A stretch of DNA of 64,000 bases from Mangifera indica (taxonomy: Eukaryota; Streptophyta; Magnoliopsida; Sapindales; Anacardiaceae): assembly GCF_011075055.1 (NCBI RefSeq), contig NC_058137.1, positions 20,135,463-20,199,462 of the forward strand, read 5' to 3'. Numbering within the stretch: position 1 is the stretch's first letter; the number at the start of each line of letters is the position of its first letter. This document shows, piece by piece, positions 47,987-59,577 of this stretch. The notes beneath the pieces were generated by a model. The model had not been told where the DNA came from, made no database searches, and saw only the letters and a program-made list of their open reading frames with translations. The position numbers and the translations under genes were made by a program.

Positions 47987-50135
47987 TATTATTTATGATA
48001 AGAAGAAAACTAAAAACAAGAAAAGTCAAAAGATCTCATATAGCAAAAAATAGTGTAGATTTCAAATGCGTCTCTCTCTTTCCAATTAATTTGTTTGACC
48101 GCCGACTTTTATGAATCATGAATCATTTATTGCTTTTTATATATACCTGTTTTTCCCGTACTTACTTGCATCGATTCATATTTTTCAAAGTTGATAGCGC
48201 CGCATGGATTATGCGAACTTTAGAAACAAAACATTAGATTAGGGTTTCAATATCGTTAATAAAATGGTATACGTTAAGAAAAAACATTGATTAATTATGA
48301 GAAACAAACAAGCTCATATGAAGGGAATAATATTATGACCAATTAAACAAGTATAATATGAAAGATGTGATCTTTGACTAATTAATTAATATTTAAGAAT
48401 AACGAACATGTACGGCATGTGAATGTAACAATTAGCTAGGGCTAAAATAAAAATATTTATCATATTTTGGTCGTTGAAAATTATAAATTCAATTGCATTA
48501 CGTGATTCAGTGGATTTCTTTCAATGCGACTTGATATACATCATGTAATAAAAAAATGAAGACGTCTTTAATTTGTTGATTATTCATACTGAAGAATCTT
48601 CTAAACCTTAGTCAGTTTGAATTGTAATGAGATATTGTGCTAATTTTGTTTCCTTTTAATATCACTTTATATTTCTTCAATATCGGCGGATATTATGTAA
48701 TGCCTAATTGTCAGTTTTAGGGTTATTAATACAAGAACCTTCGATTAAGAAAAGAATACATTCGACCAAGTCAATAATTTTGTTTGGAAATTAGGGTTCT
48801 TATTGAGAGAGAATCCAAATGACATTATACCCATGAATCAAGGGACGACTTGTGACCACCCTATTTTTTATTTTTTAACTTGGGGCTTTGCCCATATTTT
48901 TAGGATTAATAGATCGAACTCATAATTATTATACTAGATAAGTTAAGGTTTCACAAATATAATAAATGTTCGAATCTATACTTTTACTTAAAAATTTTAA
49001 TATTTTATTAGTTTTATTAACTATTGGAAACAATTTAAACATGTTAAATCAAATTTTGTAAATTACAGTAAACATAATTTCAATATACTCGACTTCAAGT
49101 TTACAATGAAGCCCATTCGAATACTATGTGAGGTGTTGACATGAGTCATTTTCACAACCGCATTTACCCCACATATTGCATTCTTTTAAGAGACTTGATT
49201 TATGTGTAATTTTGGTTTTGTGTTTGGAGAAAAAGAAGAGTAAACTTTTTCTAGAAAGATATTGCATTTTTTACACTTGAGAGAAGAGAGTTTTGGACTT
49301 TAAATAAAAGTTCAACTGTTAAGAACTTCTATACTAACTATCGTTGAGAATAAAAATAAATCAAATCAAGCTGACCCGTCATAGGTGGACTCAAATCTAA
49401 TACTAACGCTCGACAATCTTAATTTGCCTGTAAACCAAAAAAAAAAAAGGATAAACAAAGCCTATGAAACTAATATAATATACAAGGTGTTATTATTAAA
49501 GTTGGTTCATGGATCTCTATATTTTATCGTAAGATTACATGTTCCGTGAGATAATAATTTTTTTTTTCCAATGTACATGACATAAAAGGTATGAATTAGT
49601 AAATTTTTTTATATTAGAATTTCTTCAAGAGTGATGTCCATTGGCTGGACGCAACTGGGAACCAGCCTGTTATGCCACTAATTTTACTAATGGTTTGTGA
49701 ACTAATTCACTTTCTCACATGAAAGAGAGTCAATAGTCGCCCTAGTACTTAATTACGTTTTGAATATTTTAAAGTCTTCTAATTAACGTAAGCGGGTATT
49801 CTGGCACTTATTGTTCTCATCTCCTGTTTGTTCATCAATCACACCCCAAAGGGTACGAAAAATCTTTGCAGAAGATTTCTTCCCCGTCTATGTCTTCCAG
49901 TCGTTTCTAGAATCCACAGCATAACATGCCCTTAATCAAAGGCGGACAAGTTTTGCCACCCAAACTAGTTTGAATAATGAAAGATGATGAATCTACAAAA
50001 CAAAGAGTTTGAATTCAAGAGTTATTAACGTTATACTAAAATTAAATTCTGAGCTTTATTCCAGTTTCATTAAACAATATATTGTTGAAATATAGAAGAA
50101 TTGGAATCTCAAATTAAAAACTATATATGATCAAT

Positions 50136-50430
50136 ATTTTAAAACCCAGATTGATGGGCAAACTGATTGTTTCATCAGTTATATCTTGACTGGTTCAACC
50201 TATTTTTAAATAGTACTAAACATTTATAAAAATTTTAAAACATAAAATATATGACATTCACTAGAACTTAGGAACAACTTTGTATAATTATCAGTAACAA
50301 CCGAATATATTTTTTATTTGGTTTGAGTAAATTTTACGTAAGTCAATATTTATATATAAATCGGACTGTACTATAGTTGGTTTGCAATATAATCGATTAA
50401 ATTGACTAGTCTGATCTAGTTTTAAAAAAC
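50136..50430. mobile_element. MITE-like element, TTTTAAAAC family, copy 2
   Basis: Inverted ends ATTTTAAAACCCAGATTGATG and ...CTAGTCTGATCTAGTTTTAAAAAAC resemble the element at 27195-27725. It is non-coding. Confidence 0.4.
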
Positions 50431-50565
50431 TATTGACATAAACTACTCACATAAAATTCTTGAACATCAAACCACTATTATTAACTACATTAAAAAAAAA
50501 TTCATTAATGAATAAAAATGTAAATCTATTGAAAAATAAAATATACACAAATTAAATGAAATGGT

Positions 50566-50990
50566 TTGTTAGTATTTGTTCCAATAAACAATCATTGGTT
50601 TACTTGACTATCGATAGATAAACCCTTCTCTTAGTCTCAAGTTGATAGATCTTCTTAATTGTAATATCCCATATATGGATAATATATATTTTAATTGATC
50701 AAGCCTAATTTGATCTGTTCAATATGATTAGTTCAAAGTCGAAGGGATAATCCAACTCAGATGAAGTTTCTTATCAACCAAAAAAAAATTTACTATTTAC
50801 TCCAATAAAGAATCATTGGTTTAACTGATAAACTCTTCTCTTAGTCTTAGGTTGATAGATCTTCTTAATTGAAATATATCGTATACAGATAATACATAGT
50901 CTAATTGATCAAACCTAATTCGATTTATTCAACACGATTAGTTTAGCATCGAAAGGATAATCTAACTCAGATAGAGTTTCTTATTAAAAA
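50566..50990. repeat. Two diverged ~221-bp tandem units
   Basis: Units starting near 50581 and 50802 share CCAATAAA.AATCATTGGTTT, CTTCTCTTAGTCT.A.GTTGA, TAGATCTTCTTAATTG and ACTCAGAT.(A)GAGTTTCTTAT, each ending in an A-run. They are clearly homologous but old. Confidence 0.75.
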
Positions 50991-51585
50991 AAAAATTTAA
51001 AGGCAAACATTAATACTTTCCTTTTATTTTTTTTAAATTAATACACTCATATTGCCTATTCTTTTAAATTTACCAATATTAACTTTTTTATAACAAAAAA
51101 TCTCACCCAAATTAAACTGTTTTTTAAAATTATACTAATCATACTAAACCCCAATATATTGACCTGTGTATTATATTAATTTACCCATATTAATTACTCT
51201 TAACTATCCGCTCACCTAGTCTAATACTGTATTATTAATGACGCACTAAAAACATGTCCTGGCGATATCAACGAGGGTTTTAAAATCTTTAATATTTTTT
51301 TTACTTTAATTTTATCTCTTAATATTACCTATATTATGCAATAATATATGTTATTTAGAGTTATATAATAATATATTAGAATTTATTTTTGTATTTACAT
51401 CTATTGCTAATACACGAAATACTATTATTATCTTAATTTTTTTTAAACATTGTTATTTTTCCTTTTTTATGAGAAACTTTAGTGTGTACTTTTTCCTTAA
51501 GCGGTTTCCCCAATCTCCCAGTCAATTTCACACGCTAATTTATTTATTTATTTAACCTTCTCTCTGTCACCCCTTCGGCCCTCTC

Positions 51586-51591
51586 TATAAA
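51586..51591 (+). promoter_or_regulatory. TATA box of the phytosulfokine gene
   Basis: TATAAA in CTCTCTATAAATTGACC, 76 bp before the ATG, allowing a leader of about 45-50 nt. Confidence 0.6.
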
Positions 51592-51666
51592 TTGACCGCA
51601 AAGTTCAATTCCCTCAGTGTCTCAAATCCATCTAAATATAATATTATTTCTCTTCCAAATTCCATC

Positions 51667-52013
51667 ATGGCTAAAGTTAAGGTTGGCACCCTCTTCATGG
51701 TACTTCTCCTCGTACTGTTCTCAACACTAATCCACGCCGCCCGTCCAGAACCAGCTTTTCCCAACCATTCTCCTACAAAAACCCAACTGGTTAGTTGATA
51801 TTTTAATCTTTTTCTTTTTCTTTTTTATATTCTTCAGAAGAAAAAAAAAAGATAATTTATCCTTTTCTTGTTGATTTACATATCTTTTTGGGGTTTTGAT
51901 AGGTAGATGTAGCGGGAGATGACTGCCAAGGAGGCTCAGATGAAGAGTGCTTGATGAGAAGAACTCTTGTTGCTCATACTGATTACATCTATACCCAGAA
52001 GCAGCATCCTTGA
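51667..52013 (+). CDS. PSK: Phytosulfokine (PSK) precursor, 2 exons
   Basis: Exons 51667-51789 and 51903-52013 join in phase through a 113-bp GT-AG intron to 77 residues. Residues 1 to about 24 form a hydrophobic signal peptide (KVGTLFMVLLLVLFSTLIHA). The C-terminal half carries the family block with Cys49, Cys57, EECLMRRTL, then AHTD and the pentapeptide YIYTQ at 69-73. In known PSKs the two tyrosines are sulfated in the Golgi by TPST, guided by the preceding Asp, and subtilases release the peptide in the apoplast. It then signals through LRR receptor kinases to promote cell growth and modulate defence. A TATA box lies at the expected place. Length and exon structure are typical; every key residue is intact. 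The paralogue number cannot be assigned. Confidence 0.97.
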
Positions 52014-53209
52014 GATTTTCTTATTTTACAATTTAGTTTTATTACAGTAACTATGCATAAGTCAGTCAGTCTGTCACTCTGTTGGCTTCGCTATATAGCG
52101 TGGCTTATTTCATCCCAGTCTGGGATACAACGGATCACTGATTTATCTACGTCTGTTACTTCTTCACTCTGTTTATCAAGTAAAGTTATGAAGTTTGAAC
52201 TTATAATGGGCTTCATTCTGTAAATATATTTATTTTCTGATTGTTCTTCTTTGTGCTTCACTTGGGTAAACAACCTTATTCAGAGTAATTATGGTTCAAA
52301 ATGAAGAAATTTCAAAAAAAAAAAGCAGACAATATCGTGTGACCATTGGCAAATATATAAGACATTATTAATATGCATATGCATATTTAAGGTGAAGCTA
52401 ATTAGTCAAAAGGAAACTGAAAGTAATTTAAACCAGATTTGGATTGATGTAAACTCTCACCTAAACACGAAAGCTAGATTCCTTGGCTGCTAAGGTTTTG
52501 CTCCTTGCTGAAGCCGATTTTCTATTAAATGCTCAGCTGGGAAAGTGAAAAGGCAGATCCTAGTTGCTGAAGATAGTTAACAGTTGAGCGAAAATTATAT
52601 GGCAGTTGGCTATGAAATCAAAATAAATGAACTTGTGAAGTGTTCAGCGTTATCTTCCTTTTTTGTTTCGATTCAGTACACACCTGTTGACGGGCAATTC
52701 AGATTTTACATTAATGGCAAATAGCTACTCTCTCCACTACAAGTAAATGAACCATAAATCCACAATTGGGCCTTTATCTATACAGCTTTTGACTATCAAT
52801 TTTGCGGCCGTGTATTAAGTTAGCAAGTTATGAAACTGGTGAAACAGAGGTTTCCCATGGTTTTGCAACCAACCATTTACCCCCAAGTTAGACCTTCTTG
52901 ATGTAATGAATGATTTCAGCATTTCATGCAAGTGGGTTGAGTAGTTTGGATATTCATGTTGTGGGCGGCGATTAAGTGATGAAGAACAAAATATAACGAT
53001 AAATTAAAGGTGTTGGGAAAAAAGTAGAGCCCTTTAGATTGTTAAATGTTTTGTAGCGTTGTGGGTTAATGCTATTATGAATAGATACACACCTACTGGC
53101 TTTTAGTCACATATTTTCTTATCATTCATACGGCAGAGCTACAGCATACGCGCTTAAGAGAGAATCAACTTGTAACTTATCTTTCTGCAGCCTCCACCAG
53201 AGTGTAATT
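52014..53209. other. PSK 3' UTR and downstream intergenic
   Basis: The 3' UTR contains a small perfect palindrome CGCTATATAGCG near 52090. There is no further gene up to the copia LTR at 53210. Confidence 0.5.
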
Positions 53210-53527
53210 TGTTAAAATTTTATGTTTGGAGTAGCCAAAACGGCTCTCACATAAATCCTATTTGATAATGTTAGAGAAATATAAACAAAAGAAATTGAGA
53301 GAATGTTTTTTTTTATGTGATAGTCAAACAAGTTTATATCTAGTCCTTTTATAATATAATTAAGGAAAAAGATTAAGGAAATTGTCTATAACTAGATATA
53401 TAATTAGGGAGCTAATGATGGATACAATTAGGGGGAGAATGGTGGGATTAGTCTTACAATTAAGGGAGCTAATAGGGGATACAATTAGGGAGTTAACATT
53501 GGAGCTAATGGTGTAATATTACTAACA
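53210..53527 (-). repeat. Copia LTR (3' LTR of remnant 2)
   Basis: A 318-bp LTR. On the - strand it starts TGTTAGTAATATTACACC and ends ATTTTAACA. A purine tract ATGAAAGGGGA precedes it (53528-53538 on +) and a TATA-like ATTATAAAAGG lies inside. I found no matching 5' LTR. Confidence 0.7.
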
Positions 53528-55340
53528 TCCCCTTTCATACTCAAGATGGTTATGTATTAGTCATGTAAAGTTGGTCAAAAATAGTATGAACGCGGAAAGT
53601 TAATTGAGATTGAATAAAGAAATTTACGTATTGATCTTGGGAGGAAATAAGACTAGAATGAATAGTACCCTAATGCACATGACACTAATAAAGTGGCAAT
53701 CAATCTCGACATGTTTAGTGGGCTCATGTAATACATCATTGTGAGCAATCTGCATAGTTTGTGATTGTCAAAATAAAGTGAAGTAGTGGATGAACAATTG
53801 ATCTTAGGAATTGATTTGAGCTAAGTTGGCTAGAGCTTAATTGTCAACTCAACTTATACAAGCCCGAAAGAAACTTGACTTATATGAGTTTGAGCTTTAG
53901 CTCAAGTCTAAGGGTTTTATTTGTTGAGCTCAAGCTCAAGCCTAAAGGTTTTATATCATCAAACTTAAACTCGAACTCAAGTTTAGGAGTATTCGACACA
54001 TCAAGCTCATAAGTTTGTAAAAGTTTGATTCAAATCGATAAAAACGATATTGTTTTGACCAATATACATCAAGACGATATCGTTTTGGCTTGGTTACAAC
54101 ATTAAGCCAAACTTAGTGAGCTTAACTCGATATTGTAAATAAATTTAAGTTAAACTTGATTTTTACTCCCCTTAAGTAAAGCCAAACTCAAACTGGTTTG
54201 AGGGGAACCCATCAAACTTGAGCTTGACTCTTTCAATCTAGTTGGCTCAAACTTAAACTCAGTTTGACTTGAATCCACCCTTATATCCTTATATCATAAA
54301 GTAGTCATCATAACCATATAAGTTGAGAAATAGTGTTAGCAAGTGTTATTTATTGAAGGAAACATTTGTGGCAGCAACAATAAAATTCAAGGGCTGAGAA
54401 ATCTTTGATGAGGAGTGCTAACCAAACGTCTATTTAGCTTGCGAATGATAGTAATGAAAAATAGTATGACTAGGTTTCTTAATTACAATAATTGCAAAAA
54501 TCCCTTTTTGATAATTTAGAGAATTGTAGAGAAGCTAAAGACAAAGTCAGAGCAATAAAAGTAGTAATGGTAAGAACAACATCAGTATACAATGAGAATT
54601 GCTCATTTTGAAGTGTTTTCTAACAAGTTTTTTCAAAGAGCAAATCGTTGATCACAACTTCAAGAGAAGGTGATGGGTGATGATGAAGCAAAATATCATT
54701 AATAGATTCAAACTTAATGCTACAAGTCATTAGAAGATGCCTAACACGTTAGCGATCACAAAGTATAACATAAGTAGCAACTATAAAGGTGTTGTCATAT
54801 TCAAGAACACATTATGTTAATTGATCCCAAAAAACTTGTAATTCGGAGATATAATTGTGGATGGTTTGTTCAATTTACTACTTCATGTGATGGAGATGTT
54901 TATTGAGCTAAAGCTGAAGCATGTTATCATAAATAGAACAATGATCTTTCACGAAATTTCATATCTTTTTAGGAGAGTTATATATGTGAAATTATAACTT
55001 TATACTTGTAACACAAGTACTGAGAAAGCAGGTTAAGATTTGATGATTTTTCTCTTCCCACCTTTTAATGTGTTCATTGTACTTTTCTTTAGATTCATCA
55101 GTATTATAGCAGGTTTAGGGATCTCGTTCGTTTTATGTCACTAAAGAAAGGATCCTTTAAGAAATTTTCACATCTCTTTGGACCATAGATCATAATTTGA
55201 ACCATAAAGGTGATAATAATAGGATGAGAGTCATGTTGAACAACTTTAAAGGAATCCTTAATGAAGACAAATAACTCACACAAAAGAGGATAATGAACCT
55301 TCAAAGTGACGCATGAAGGCAAAATTGGAAAATTTTGATT
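53528..55340 (-). pseudogene. Ty1/copia remnant 2: RNase H end and gag, pol core deleted
   Basis: Next to the LTR, the - strand of about 53690-53775 reads the RNase H end of copia pol (MQIAHNDVLHEPTKHVEIDC, then HFI). After the inserted hAT MITE (53805-54283), the - strand of about 54560-55060 reads gag: TIHNYISELQVFWDQLT and PSPSLEVVINDLLFEKT. 55104-55322 gives the gag N-terminal part, with GSNYDLWSKEM in a shifted frame. Protease, integrase and reverse transcriptase are missing and frames are broken. A primer-binding-site-like TTTGATACCATAT lies near 55770. Confidence 0.75.
53805..54283. mobile_element. Diverged hAT MITE inserted in copia remnant
   Basis: Ends TAGGAATTGATTTGAGCTAAG and ...GACTTGAATCCACCCTTA correspond to the TAGGGYTGGATTCGAGCC family. 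The arms carry GAGCTCAAGCTCAAGCC phrases and the centre holds AAAACGATATTGTTTTGACC and GACGATATCGTTTTGG boxes, as in 28355-28729. The TSD is not recognisable. Confidence 0.65.
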
Positions 55341-56550
55341 ATTAAAATGGACTCAAAAAAGTTAAAAACTTTAAAAACCGATTGGTTAAAGTAGAAAGTT
55401 GTCTGGTCAACAATTTGAGGTGAAAGAATCAAATGCAACAAGTTTATTGTGCAATTGAAATGTGGCATGCGCTAAATGGTGAAACATTGGTTTGATGTAG
55501 AAGGATAATAATATCCTTGTTGATGTGGCATAGTGTTAGAAGAAGAAAGTGCATGTGGTGTGTGAAAGACAACACTGCTTTATTGGGGCACTATCATTAG
55601 AGTTGCACTTGTTAATTGTGATGAGATGAAGCTTTTGATTTGGTTAAAAGTTTTTTCTAATGATAAAGATAAAGAATGACAACGAAGAATAATGTAATTA
55701 ACATTGTAGAAGGACACATAATTCTTCAGCAATCATAAAATGTTAGCAAAAAAACACATCTTGATAAAAAATTTGATACCATATTATCTCTTTGGTGAGA
55801 GTTGAGATGAGCCATCCATCTATGTTGGCATTAGATGACACATGGATTGGACCCAATCATGTCACATTGTTATGGAATTACTCTATATAGAAATTTCTTT
55901 GTCAAACATTTTGTACTTAAACCAAACGTCAGTTGTTATGCAAAAAGCCAAATCTTCATCACAAGTAATTATTATATTAACAATAATTCATATTTTATAA
56001 TATGCTTTAAAGAGATATTATCATTCGTTTTTTTAAATGTATTTGAAAAATGTTGTAAAGTTAGGTGGCAATCAACCATGCAAGTCTTAAGGTGGCATGC
56101 TTATTTGCAAATTGAAACCAAGTGTTGTGCATATTGGCATTCACCCATTGGATAGGTAGGTGGCAAAATCTAGTTTAAATACCTCATCCTACACAAGATG
56201 TACTAATTTGAGAGAATTAGAAATAAAAAACACTTATCTTCTTCAAGTTCTCAAACTTTTGTTTACTTAAGTCTAATCCCTCTTCTTTTATAATCATAAT
56301 TTTCATTATGTTATTTTATTATTATTATTTCAATAGTAAGTTTGACCAAAACAAAGGTTTTAAATATCAAATATTTAAAGGTGAAAATTCTAGATGTAAA
56401 TTACAAAGTTAAAGTTTGATGGGGACTAAGGTTTTAGATATCAAATGTTTATAGTCTAAGTTTTGAATTCCCTAATTAACCCAAAATTTTGAGATTTTTT
56501 TGCCATGATATGGATTTTTTTATTTTTTTTATTTATAGGTTTTAGAACAT
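55340..56550. other. Repeat-derived, no recognised gene
   Basis: Probably the decayed 5' portion of copia remnant 2 (- strand) and the leader or LTR of copia remnant 3 (+ strand). A TTTAAATACCTCATCC box and a leader-like tract with TTCTTCAAGTTCTC follow near 56175-56260. No gene is supported. Confidence 0.35.
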
Positions 56551-56554
56551 CAAA

Positions 56555-57230
56555 CATCATAAAGTGTCAATGCATTGCTTTTAAACTTGATGTAAGAACT
56601 ACTTGAAATGGACTTTTGACTCAATTTTTCATCTTGATGCAATGAATCTTGAAAATGTTTAACTACCTAAAAAAAATCTTAACAATGTTCTAAAAGAAGG
56701 CAACTCAATGTCCTAATTGGATCGAGCAAAAGTAACAATATTTTTTTGTCATCACATATAAGAAGAATGGAAAAGTGAATATATCACGGTAACAGATTTA
56801 CTCAAGTTGTGAAAACACTTAAGAGAAAGATTTGATTACTATAAGTCAATATTACTCCTTACAACTCGACATATCAATGATTGCAACATGTTAAAATAAC
56901 TAATGGTTATAATTTAACATAATTTAAAATCACTTCTTTGTAGAGGTTATGTGAAAAAAATTTATTCAATAGATATATGGTAAGAGAAAACATTTTAAAC
57001 TTTTTGTTCTTCCAACATGCTCTTGGTAGTAATATTAGAAATGTAAGTAATTTCTAAGGATATTTTGAATTGCTATCATGCTTACTTGTTGCAAAGCAAA
57101 ATAATGAAATCTTACTAAGGAAGCATCAAACTAGTCCAACTGGTGATGTTTCATTTCTCGAAGTGAATGCCACTAACCATGGTGGTAATTCTAAATGAGA
57201 TTATAGTCGTAGACACAGACATGATTGAAA
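56555..57230 (+). pseudogene. Ty1/copia gag remnant 3
   Basis: Several + frames give successive gag blocks. HLDAMNLENV (about 56635) is followed by KEGNSMS-stop-LDRAKVTIFFCHHI and EEWKSEYITVTDLLKL (about 56690-56810), then HLRERF. A shifted-frame stretch follows, with VRENIL...VLPTCS-type remains (about 56970-57030). Finally CLLVAKQNNEILLRKHQTSP and TGDVSFLEVNATNHGGNSK (about 57080-57196) lie in front of a basic Arg/His tail. These match the order of copia gag. There are many stops, and no protease or pol follows before the next element. Confidence 0.8.
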
Positions 57231-57676
57231 TAATTCCTAACCTTGAGGTATTTGTATAAAGAAATTCAAACAAAACTAAACATCGTGTGATGGTTTTATT
57301 TTGATAATATGATGCATAATATACACTATAAACAAATTCTATAGCGTCATAGCTTAATATTATTTTTATGTTAAATTTTTAAAAATACTACTCCATCGCA
57401 CACATGAATATTTTGATGTCATAATGAACTAAAAATGTCTCTTTTTAACTAATTATATAATTAGTTGTACATCATTATATCTCATATGATAATCCAATGG
57501 TGGGGTTCTCAACCTTCAATGTTACATGGATATGGTTGCATCTTACATTTATTCCCAAATGAGAGTTTAATGTCTTTCTTAATCCTTGATATGTTGTATC
57601 TTCTTTAATAATCAACTATCTTTGTTTTCCATCAATATAGGTTATCATGTTGTTGTCAGTTGAAATCCATGACTCT

Positions 57677-57684
57677 AACTAACC
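57677..57684. repeat. 8-bp TSD, left of hAT deletion derivative
   Basis: AACTAACC here versus AACCAACC at 58758-58765, one mismatch. Confidence 0.55.
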
Positions 57685-58757
57685 TAGACACGTCAATTGG
57701 GCCGGATCGAATGGAGGCCCAACACAAAGCACGAAAAAAAAGTATAGCATGAGAAGACCTAACCCGGTATTGTAGCGTGTCGGGCTAGGCCCATAGGCCT
57801 ATTGGGTCAGGCCTTAGACTTTAATATTAAGCCCATGGATTGGCCTGACTCGACTCGATATTGTTAAAAATAAAAATAATTTTTTTTCTTACTTTTGCCG
57901 GTAGAAGCAAGGCTTCTGCCTTGTGTGCTTCCTTCTGCCTTGCGGTAGAAGGCTTTTGCTACAAGGCAAAAGTCTTGCTTCCCTTTGCCTTATGACAGAA
58001 GTCTTGCTTTCCTCTGCCTTATGACAGAAGTCTTGTTTTCCTCTGCCTTGTGGCAGAAGCCTTGGCCTCTTTAATTTTTTTTTAAAATTTTAAAATTAAT
58101 TAATTTATTTTTTCTATATAAACCCATTCAATTTTTCTTTATTTTCACTTTCATTTACAAATCTCTCAATCTCAATTATTTCATTATATTTTCAATCTCA
58201 TTTTCTCTCATCAACTTTCTTTCAAAAAATATCTAAATTCACAAATAATAATTATTTGTGTTTATAATTTTATTTTAATTTTAATTTTATCAATACAAAA
58301 TATTACAAATGGATCAAGTATCAAATGAATTCAATCCATTTAAATATTATCATAGTATATATTTATTTATGTTTTATAATTTATGCAGTATATAAATTAA
58401 TTTATTTATACTATGTTACAATTTATAATATTTTTCATCATATAAATACGGTATTTCTCCGTCATAAGTGAGAGATTATAAATAAAATATTCGAGGTACT
58501 GCCTTCGGTTTTAATAATTGAAAAATAATTTGTGTTTAAAAATTTTAAATAATTTTTTTTAAATATTGATTAAATGGGTCGGGTTGACCCATTTAAAGCC
58601 TGACCCGACCCATTTCTATATGGGCCAGGCCTTGGGCCTTTATATATTAATGGGTCAGCTCAGCCCGAAAGCTCATTACTGTTTGTGCTTTGAGCCGGAT
58701 CTATTAGCTTGATGGGCCAAGCTTGGGCCTGCCCAACCTGACCCATTGACACCTCTG
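57685..58757 (+). mobile_element. hAT deletion derivative that keeps a promoter and transposase start
   Basis: A 1,073-bp element with ends TAGACACGTCAATTGGGCC and ...CCCATTGACACCTCTG, subterminal GGGTC/GACCC-rich arms and a near-perfect 8-bp duplication. Inside are a 29-bp triplicate (57971-58057), a TATA box (CTATATAAACCC near 58118), a CT/A-rich leader and an ATG at 58309 giving MDQVSNEFNPFKYYHS before frames close. The leader plus MD.V.NE.NPF start is what I associate with plant hAT transposase genes. It looks like an element whose coding body has been deleted. Confidence 0.7.
57971..58057. repeat. Three 29-bp tandem repeats inside the hAT element
   Basis: Units 57971-57999, 58000-58028 and 58029-58057 share AGTCTTGYTTYCCTYTGCCT followed by TRTGRCAGA. 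More diverged AGAAGG/CTTCTGCCTTG pieces precede them from about 57900. Confidence 0.85.
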
Positions 58758-59221
58758 AACCAACCATAATAATTTTTTTTTGATAAATACTATAAGGAAA
58801 AAAAATTTAGTTATTACATTTGTAAAAATATTATAGAAACTTTGCATATTCATAAAACTCTAACCCTTAAATGGAGATTTCAAACAACCTTTACAGTAAA
58901 CTATCAAATAAACCCCAACATTAGAGAATATCACACAACCCTCAAAAGTTTAAAAAATCACCTTAAGCTCATTGGGCATAGCGACACCTACTGGGCAAGT
59001 CATACCATTGCACAAAATTGTGTCTACCCACAATTTGTTGACCGTCTGCATAAAAGCTAAGTCAAGTTACATCAATCATTGATTAAAATTAAGGATTTAC
59101 TAAAAAAAAGGTTCTTTTAACTCAAATTCTGAGCAATCCTTAATTAAAAAAAAATTAAGAATTGATGTAATAAAAATGAATCAAATTAGATTTAATTTTA
59201 ATAGACATAAATAAAAAATCA

Positions 59222-59400
59222 AGGGTTGCTAAAATTGGTAGAGTATTAAAACTTTCAGATAAATGATCTAAGTTCGAGTCTCTATTACATTTGTAAAATC
59301 TCGAAAATATTACTTATTATGTATTAACATTTACCTATAGTTTCTTCACATTTCATACAAATTCTAATTCAAATTCACAATAATTCTTAATAAAAGAAGA
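59222..59400 (+). mobile_element. Probable tRNA-derived SINE fragment
   Basis: GGGTTGCTAAAATTGGTAGAGTA resembles a pol III box A (TRGYNNANNNG) of a tRNA-related head. AGTTCGAGTCTC at 59271 resembles box B (GTTCGANTC), about 34 nt downstream. The tail is AT-rich without a clear poly-A or TSD. The spacing fits a SINE head better than a working tRNA, since the cloverleaf is degenerate. Confidence 0.4.
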
Positions 59401-59577
59401 AACAACTAGAAAAATAAAGATACTTAATTGGATTCAGGTAAGTATGGGTCGGGCCGATCTTGTCTCCATTTTTGCAGCCCGTCTAAAAATATCCGCAATT
59501 CAGATTTATTTCGGGTCAAATAATTCAAATCAAATTCATACCGATATCGAAAACTCTGAAATTGGAGACGCTTGAAA

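Larger units (their letters stand above)
48000..51550. other. Intergenic, no recognised gene apart from listed repeats
   Basis: AT-rich DNA. I found no supported gene upstream of the phytosulfokine gene other than the repeats listed at 50136 and 50566. Confidence 0.4.

Noticed and set aside
59222..59290. Functional tRNA gene.
   Set aside because: Box A and box B are present but the cloverleaf stems do not pair; a SINE head is more likely.
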